NCBI GenBank assembly: GCA_009667805.1
Contig: CM019063.1
Location: 406,540,959 to 406,604,958 of the forward strand
Direction: 5' to 3'
DNA from: Leptobrachium leishanense
Lineage: Eukaryota; Chordata; Amphibia; Anura; Megophryidae
DNA: 64,000 nucleotides
The notes under the pieces: generated by a model
Databases searched by the model: none
What the model was told of the DNA's origin: nothing
The model's input: only the letters and a program-made list of their open reading frames with translations
Position numbers and translations under genes: made by a program
In this document: positions 57,181 through 64,000 of the stretch, piece by piece
How the letters are laid out: every line of letters starts with the position of its first letter
Numbering within the stretch: position 1 is the first letter of the stretch

Positions 57181-58007
57181 ATAATTTTTGAGCTTTTCAT
57201 GTAAGTGAGAAAATAAAATCAAGATTTTCTTTTTTAACCATTACATTCCATAAATAAGGATCCTAATTAGGGATGAGCCGAACACCCCCGAGTTCGGTTC
57301 ACATTCGAACTCAAACTTTCCAAATGTTCGAATTCGAACTCGAACTCGAAATCATTACAAGTCAATGGAACTCAAAATTCGATTTTTAGAGTGCCCTCCA
57401 AGAGGGCATATATGCTAGATATTTGCCATAAAAGGTTATGGGGGTCTGGGTAGTGCCCTGGGGGACAGGAAACAAGGACAAAAAGTTTAAAAAAAAAACT
57501 TTTTAAAGGGACAGTGAGTTTTCCATGAAATAAGGGTTAAAAATAAAAACAAAAAATTTCTTCAAATATCGTGCCTAGGAGGTCCCCATAACCTGCCCGT
57601 GAAGTGGCGGATTTCTAGGATGTATAGAAACATTTAAAAACCAAAAAATGACGTTTCAAATGACGGTAAATGCTTTTCCTTTAATCTATTCATAAACAAC
57701 TGCTTGGGGCGGCAGTCTGTATGAAAAGACATTTTAGGACGCGCAGAAAAAGTTTAGTGATTTTTCTGGCTAAATTATGGTGAAATTTATGCAGGCTTTG
57801 GATGAAAGTAACAATAGGTGCTTTAAAATTGGGCCTTTAGCGTCGGCAACAGTACCGTCACACAGTAAACCCTCTGAGGATATGAATCTGGTACAGGCGT
57901 CAGTGGCAGTGCACCCAAATATTGTGCCTTTGGTGCCAGGCCAGCAAGTGCATTCATACAGTAACCCCTCTGTAGTATTGTGGAAGAGTGCAGGGGTGGA
58001 CCATGCG

Positions 58008-60946
58008 CAGTGGCGTCACTAGGGTTGGTGTCAACCGGTGCGGTAACTTATGGTGTCCCCCCCCCCCGAGTTTTACGGATTTTTTTTTAACTACTCTTAC
58101 TCCTAAATCAGTACTCCCATATAACACTGAATGCTCATACACACAGCACACTTTACTGTGAGGTTTATTGCTGTGGAGCTCTCTCATATGCTCACACAAA
58201 TTTTTGCCAACTGCCAGCAAGTACGGTGCCTGTTCGAAGGCAGTGAAAGCACACATGGATATATATTGCCCCCAGCAGCTCTGGATATATTGCCCCCAGC
58301 AGCTCTGGATATATTACCCCCAGCAGCTCACCCATGGATATATATTGCCCCAGCTCACATGGATATATTGCCCCAGTTTACAATTATATATTGCCCCCAG
58401 CAGCTCACCCATGGATATATATTGCCCCAGCTCACATATGGATATATTGCCCCAGACCAGCTCACACATGGATATATTGCCCCAGATCAGCTCACACATG
58501 GATATATTGCCCCCAGACCAGCTCACACATGGATATTGCCCCAGCTCTCATGGATATGCCCCCAGCACCCATGGATATGCCCCCAGCAAACATGGATACT
58601 GTCCCAAGCACACATGGATACTGCCCCAGCACACATGGATACTGCCCCAGCTCACATGGATATGCCCCAGCTCTCATGGATATGCCCCAGCTCTTATGGA
58701 TATGCCCCAGGAGCTCTCATGGATATGCCCCAGCAGCTCTCATGGATATGCCACAGCAGCTCTCATGGATATTGCCCCCAGCTCATGGATATGCCCCAGC
58801 AGCTCTCATGTATATTGCCCCCAGCTCATGGATATGCCCCAGCAGCTCTCATGGATATGCCCCAGCAGCTCTCATGGATATACCCCAGCAGCTCTCATGG
58901 ATATTGCCCCAGCTCCTCTCATGGATATTGCCCCAGCTCCTCTCATGGATACTGCTCCAGCTCCTCTCATGGATATGCCCCAGCTCCTCTCATGGATTTT
59001 GCCACAGCTCCTCTCATGGATACTGCCCAAGCTCCTCTCATGGATATGCCCCAGCTCCTCTCATGGATATTGCCCCAGCTCCTCTCATGGATATGCCCCA
59101 GCTCCTCTCATGGATATGCCCCAGCTCCTCTCATGGATATACTGCCCCAGCTCCTCTCATGGATATGCCCCCAGCTCCTCTCATGGATATGCCCCAGCTC
59201 CTCTCATGGATATACTGCCCCTGCTCCTCTCATGGATTTTGCCCCAGCTCCTCTCATGGATATACTGCCCCAGCTGCTTTCATGGCTATGCCCCCAGCTC
59301 CTCTCATTCATATTGCCCCAGCTCATGGATATGCCCGAGCTCATGGATACTGCCCCAGCTCATGGATATGCCCCAGCACGTGGATACTGCCCCAGCACAT
59401 GGATATACTGCCCCAGCTCATGGATAATGCCCCAGCTCATGGATATACTGCCCCAGCTCATGGATATACTGCCCCAGCTCATGGATATGCCCCAGCTCAT
59501 GGATAATGCCCCAGCTCATGGATATGCCCCAGCTCATGGATATACTGCCCCAGCTCATGGATAATGCCCCAGCTCATGGATATACTGCCCCAGCTCATGG
59601 GATATGCCCCAGCTCATGGATAATGCCCCAGCTCATGGATATACTGCCCCAGCTCATGTGATATGCCCCAGCTCATGGATATACTGCCCCAGCTCATGGA
59701 TATACAGCCCCAGCTCATGGATATACTGCCCCAGCTCATGGATAATGCCCCAGCTCATGGATATGCCCCAGCTCATGGATATACTGCCCCAGCTCATGGA
59801 TATACTGCCCCAGCTCATGGATAATGCCCCAGCTCATGGATATACTGCCCCAGCTCATGGGATATGCCCCAGCTCATGGATAATGCCCCAGCTCATGGAT
59901 ATACTGCCCCAGCTCATGTGATATGCCCCAGCTCATGGATATACTGCCCCAGCTCATGGATAATGCCCCAGCTCATGGATACTGCCCCAGCTCATGGATA
60001 TACTGACCCAGCTCATGGATACTGTCCTAGCTCATGGATATGCCCCAGCTCATGGATAATGCCCCAGCTCATGGATATGCCCCAGCACATGGATACTGCC
60101 CCAGCACATGGATATACTGCCCCAGCTCATGGATAATGCCCCAGCTCATGGATAATGCCCCAGCTCATGGATACTGCCCCAGCTCATGGATATACTGCCC
60201 CAGCTCATGGATATACTGCCCCAGCTCATGGATAATGCCCCAGCTCATGGATACTGCCCCAGCTCATGGATTTGCCCCAGCTCATGGATACTGCCCCAGC
60301 TCATGGATAATGCCCCAGCTCATGGATACTGCCCCAGCTCATGGATTTGCCCCAGCTCATGGATACTGCCCCAGCTCATGGATATACTGCCCCAGCTCAT
60401 GGGATATGCCCCAGCTCATGGATAATGCCCCAGCTCATGGATATACTGACCCAGCTCATAGGATATGCCCCAGCTCATGGATATACAGCCCCAGCTCATG
60501 GATTTTCCCCAGCTCATGGATACGCCCCAGCTCATGGATATGCCCCAGCACATGGATAATGCCCCAGCTCATGGATATTGCCCCAGCTCATGGATAATGT
60601 CCCAGCTCACGGATATGCCTCAGCTCATGGATAATGCCTCCAGCTCATGGATAATGTCCCCAGCTCACCTCCTGCGCCATGTGTTCTGCTCCCTCTGAGT
60701 GTCTGGCGGCATGGAGCTTGGGTGCTCACCTGGGGGAGCCACGTGACCAGCCGCGATCTCACGAGAACTCAGCTGGTGACGTGTTTCCCCCAGGCGAGCG
60801 CCGAAGCTGCATAGCTTCGGACGCTCGCAGGGAGCGAACATGCGGCGCAGGGTGAGACACCCGCCCTTAGGGTGACAATGTCACCTTAAGGGTGGGTGTC
60901 ACCTGGTGCAGGCCGCACCCCCTGCCCCCACGTTACGACGCCCCTG
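58008..60946. mobile_element. hAT element (CAGTGGCGTCACTAGG ends) with minisatellite core
   Basis: Ends CAGTGGCGTCACTAGG and CGTTACGACGCCCCTG, with perfect 8-bp duplication ACCATGCG (58000-58007, 60947-60954). Most of its 2.9 kb is minisatellite. The right flank holds a hairpin gcgagcg...cgctcgc (60794-60828). No transposase. A relative's left end is at 47952. Confidence 0.93.
58238..60665. repeat. 2.4-kb minisatellite, units of about 18-23 bp
   Basis: Over a hundred units built on gccccagctcatggatat (18 bp), with variants gccccagctcatggatatac (plus t, 21 bp) and longer ones with gctcctctcatgg. Unit types are clustered: longer ctcctct forms at 58900-59300, the pure 18/21-bp forms from 59330 on. 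Because the common units are multiples of three and lack stops, all plus frames stay open for hundreds of codons; these are not genes. Confidence 0.95.
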
Positions 60947-60954
60947 ACCATGCG

Positions 60955-61352
60955 GTCCTATATTAAAAAGATATGAATCTGGTAAAGGCGTCAGTGCACC
61001 CAGATATTGTGCTTTTGGTGCCAGGCCAGCAAGCGCATTCATACAGTAACCCCTCTGTGGTATTGTGGAAGAGTGCAGGGGTGGACCATGCGGTCCTATA
61101 TTAAAAAGATATGAATCTGGTAAAGACATCAGTGCACCCAAATTTTGTGCCTTTCATGGCAGCAAGTGCCTTCACACCGTAACCCTTTTGTGGTATTGTG
61201 GAAGAGTGCAGGGTTGGACCCTGCGGTTCAAAAATTTTAAATGATATAAATGTGGCACAGGCGTCAGTGCAGCCAAATATTGTGCCTTTCATGGCAGCAA
61301 GTGCCTTCACACCGTAACCCTCTTGTGGTATTGTGGAAGAGTTCAGTGCTGG
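60955..61352. repeat. Tandem repeat, 3 units of about 130-137 bp
   Basis: Units begin near 60955, 61092 and 61225 and contain tgtggtattgtggaagagtg and caggcgtcagtg. They lie just beyond the transposase stop codon, in its 3' flank. Related units at 47790-47960, 51475-51790 and 57840-58000. Confidence 0.88.
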
Positions 61353-61383
61353 AGGTTTTGTGAATGCAGAAGACATCCCCAAT

Positions 61384-64000
61384 CTATTCCGTTACGTCAG
61401 CATCAGGGGATTGATAGCTGCTGATCCAGGACTGATTCATTTTTATAAATGTCAGCCGGTCTACAGAGTCGGTGGACAGGCGCACTCTTTTGTCTGTGAC
61501 AAACCCTCCAGCGGCACTGAACGTCCTTTCAGAAAGCATGCTAGATGAAGGGCAACCTAGTAGCTGCATAGCATATTGGCTAAGTTCTGGCCAGTGATCC
61601 AATCTCAACACCCAGTAAACCAGTGGATCATCTGCTGGAAAGGTATCCAGGTCTGCCCTTGCCTCTAGGTAGTCCTGCACCATATGGTGAAGACGCTGGC
61701 AATGAGTGCCTAGATTTGACGTCCCTGGGCATCGTGGACTAAAAAAATTTAAAAAGGCATCAGTCAAGCGGCCCCGACCTTCACCACTATTCCTCTGATC
61801 AGCCTCAGAAGCACCTGTGTCATCACTTAGTAACCTACCAGTGCCTGGAAAGGTGTTGCACAAGTGTCGCTTTAGAGCGTCTTCAAGTTTTTTCATCCTG
61901 TTCTCCCTCTGTGCGGGCAGGATGAGCTCTGCAACTTTACCCTTGTATCGTGGATCAAGAAGGGTTGCCAACCAGTAATGATCCCTCTCCTTGATAGTAC
62001 GAATCCTGGGGTCCTTTAGCAGGCTTTGCATAATAAGGGAGCCCATGCAGCGTAGGTTGGAGGTGGCATTAGCTTCCGAGTCTTCCTGCTCAATGAGGAG
62101 GATGACCCCATCGTGCACTTCCTCCTCCCAGCCATGTACTAGTCCTTGTGTTTCTGGGCACACAAAACCCTCCCTTGAGGAATCCCCACCTTCAATGCCC
62201 CCACTACTCAAATATTCCTCCTCCTCATCCTCCTCCTGTCTGATCTGAGGAGGACCCACTGGAATGCTGTCTGCAGAAAGACTGGGGCCTTCAGAGCTAG
62301 GGAAGGCCTCCTCTTCCTCCCGCTGCTCTGCCTCTAGAGCCACATCTATAATTCCCCGCAGAGTGTGCTCCAGCAGGAACACTAAAGGAATTGTGTCACT
62401 GATGCAGCACTGTCCCTGCACACCATCCTCGTTGCCTCCTCAAATGGTGACAGTACAGTGCATGCATCCTTGATCATCAGCCACTGCGGTGGGGGAAAAA
62501 AACAAGTTGACCTGAATCTGTCTTTGTGCCATACTCACACAGGTACTCATTGATGGCCCTCTGCTGCTTGTGCAGACGCTGCAGCATTTCTAATGTCGAG
62601 TTCCACCTAGTGGGCATGTCACAGATCAGACGGTTTGTGGGAAGGTGGATTTCTCTTTGAATTTCTGCCAGGTGAACGCTTGCTGGGAATGACCGGCTGA
62701 AGTGGCTGCAGACTTTTCTGGCCTGGCTGAGAAGCTCTGCCAGCCCTGGGTACCTGGTTAGGAAATGCTGTACCACCAGATTTAGGACGTGTGCTAGGCA
62801 TGGTACATGCGTCAACTTACCCTGGCGTAGGGCGGAGAGAAGGTTGCTGCCATTATCACAGACAACCATTCCCAGCTGAAGCTGGAGTGCAGAGCTGTCA
62901 GAATTTCTGGCCCGGTGTGGCTCCTCTCCCCTAAACAAACCAGCACAAGCACAGTATGGCATCTTTTTGCTTGAGCCATTGCGTAGCCCCTGCGACGTGT
63001 CGGTTTAACTGCCATTTCACCAGAGACACAGAAGAAGGAGGAGGAGGAAGAGGGAAAGGTGGTGGTGGAGCAGACAGACCTCATACAAGCAGCTTTCTGG
63101 AGGCGTGATGGATGAACAAGCTCCAGCACAGAGCCCAATCTTGGATCCCTCCCAGCTGCAATCAGAGTTACCCAGTGTGCCGTGAAGGAAATGTAACGAC
63201 TCATTCAGCAAATTCACGGAAGGGAGCAGAGTCCACCAGCTGGAAAGGCAGCAGCTGCAATGCGAGTAATTTTGCTAAGCTGGCATTTAGACACTGTGCT
63301 TGGGGATGGTTGGGACTATATTTTTTCTTACGCTGCAGCAGCTCGGGCAACGTAATCTGACTGCGTAAATCTTCAGCTGATGGGATGCTGTCACATTGTG
63401 AAGAAGGAGCTGGTACATCCATTACTGTAGCATCATCCCTGTCAGTGGAGGTTGAAGGTAATGACATGGCAGGACATACAGTGGGGGTAGAGACAGATGA
63501 GGAGGAGGAGGACCTACGCAAAGTTTTGCGCCAACGGGATGTGTGGCAGGTGGTCATTTGTCACCTCAAGCACGTGGTACTCAAGCGTCGGTACCAAGGG
63601 TCCAGTGTCTTTCCCAACGCTTGAGCCTCATCTGACATAGATTACAAATAGCAACGGTGGGGTCTGCTGCACATTCCTTAAAGAACTCCCAGGCAGCAGA
63701 GTTCCTGGATGTGTGCTTTGAGACAACAGTGCTCTGCACCTGAGCAGCTCTGAGATCTGATGCCTTGGACTGGCTTGTGCTACGGTTGGTCATAGAGGAT
63801 GTTGTGCCTTATGTTTGTTGTGCCTCCTCCTCACTTGATTCCTCTGTTCGATCTGGCACCCAGGTGGAGTCAGTGACCTCATCATCATTGTCATCATCAC
63901 CCCCTATCTCCTCATCACTGGAGCCAATTTTGTAGTATGCTGCAGCTGCTGGGGCAACGTGAGTGCCTGTTATTTGTGTGTCATCACTGGCACCCCCTTC
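61384..64000 (-). pseudogene. hAT transposase (BED finger type), frame-broken, partial
   Basis: Read from right to left. An acidic N-terminal stretch (to about 63820) is followed by a stop just before 63793. A BED zinc finger includes AAWEFFKECA and ICNLCQMRLKRWERH, then a frame break near 63597. Next come LPELLQRKKKYSPNHPQ (about 63290), ISFTAHWVTL (about 63180), then MVVCDNGSNLLSALRQGKLT with VPCLAHVLNLVVQ (62870-62780) and CDMPTRWNSTLEMLQRL (about 62600), and KDACTVLSPFEEAT (62460). The last frame (62421-61384) has LLDPRYKG and the C-terminal dimerisation region with SMLSERTFSAAGG. The order is that of a complete hAT transposase, but at least four frame breaks or stops make it inactive as read. 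The gene's start lies beyond the window. Confidence 0.88.

Larger units (their letters stand above)
57268..64000 (-). mobile_element. Large hAT element with transposase, right edge outside window
   Basis: Starts tagggatgagccgaacaccc at 57268, in the same orientation as the copy at 47206. The transposase reads on the minus strand, so its 5' end lies beyond 64000. Between them: the family's 3' tandem repeats, split by the hAT insertion 58008-60946. This is the only copy here with transposase sequence. Confidence 0.8.

Noticed and set aside
58131..60597. Long plus-strand open frames (up to 477 codons) with PAHGY-like repeats
   Set aside because: They arise in all three frames from the 18-21-bp minisatellite, whose common units are multiples of three and lack stops. 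No start context, no flanking gene structure.
58238..60665. Regular repeats that could suggest a CRISPR array
   Set aside because: Units are directly adjacent with no spacers, and the context is a vertebrate hAT element.

Overview
This window looks like vertebrate intergenic DNA made almost entirely of transposable elements. I see no host protein-coding gene and no rRNA or tRNA gene. The mix of families fits an amphibian, probably a frog: a two-gene Harbinger, many hAT and Harbinger MITEs, an intact Tc1-like transposon, an L2/CR1/Rex1-type LINE with a tRNA-derived SINE that shares its tail, a Gypsy element with a PNMA-like gag, and short insertions that carry hammerhead-ribozyme-like motifs. 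The organism is inferred from TE content only. Boundaries rest mainly on target-site duplications (TSDs) that can be read directly.

Layout. 1-8.0 kb: a DNA-element end, a SINE, and a truncated LINE split by a 2.5-kb hAT element (perfect 8-bp TSD), which itself holds a row of MITEs. 8.5-16.5 kb: hairpin MITEs and a nest of three layers: a GGGCCC-ended element, an apparently complete Harbinger inside it, and a 740-bp hAT MITE inside that. The Harbinger has a spliced transposase on the minus strand and a spliced MADF/BESS protein on the plus strand, and their introns interlock. A hammerhead-like motif lies at 15.92-15.97 kb. 18.6-20.2 kb: intact Tc1-like transposon. 20.4-21.4 kb: a retroposed 321-bp insertion and a hAT MITE. 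21.9-24.0 kb: a LINE reverse transcriptase remnant.

25.1-36.2 kb: a Gypsy/Ty3 LTR element with a tRNA-Pro primer site, a PNMA-like gag, a -1 frameshift signal (G GGA AAC plus a potential pseudoknot), pol, a polypurine tract and young LTRs. Its gag is cut by a TTAA-flanked piggyBac-like MITE. The 3' end repeats the 5' flank and a whole LTR, as if a provirus allele and a solo-LTR allele had been joined.

36-57 kb: decayed repeats, SINEs, further MITEs, and two copies of the TAGGGATGAGC hAT family head to head 5 bp apart. 57.3-64 kb: a larger copy of the same hAT family with a frame-broken transposase gene on the minus strand running off the right edge. It is interrupted by another hAT element (58.0-60.9 kb) filled with a 2.4-kb minisatellite.

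Working systems, as far as sequence can show: the Tc1-like transposase and the Harbinger gene pair look intact. The Gypsy element, the LINE and the large hAT transposase are broken, and several of the breaks lie in or near homopolymer runs.
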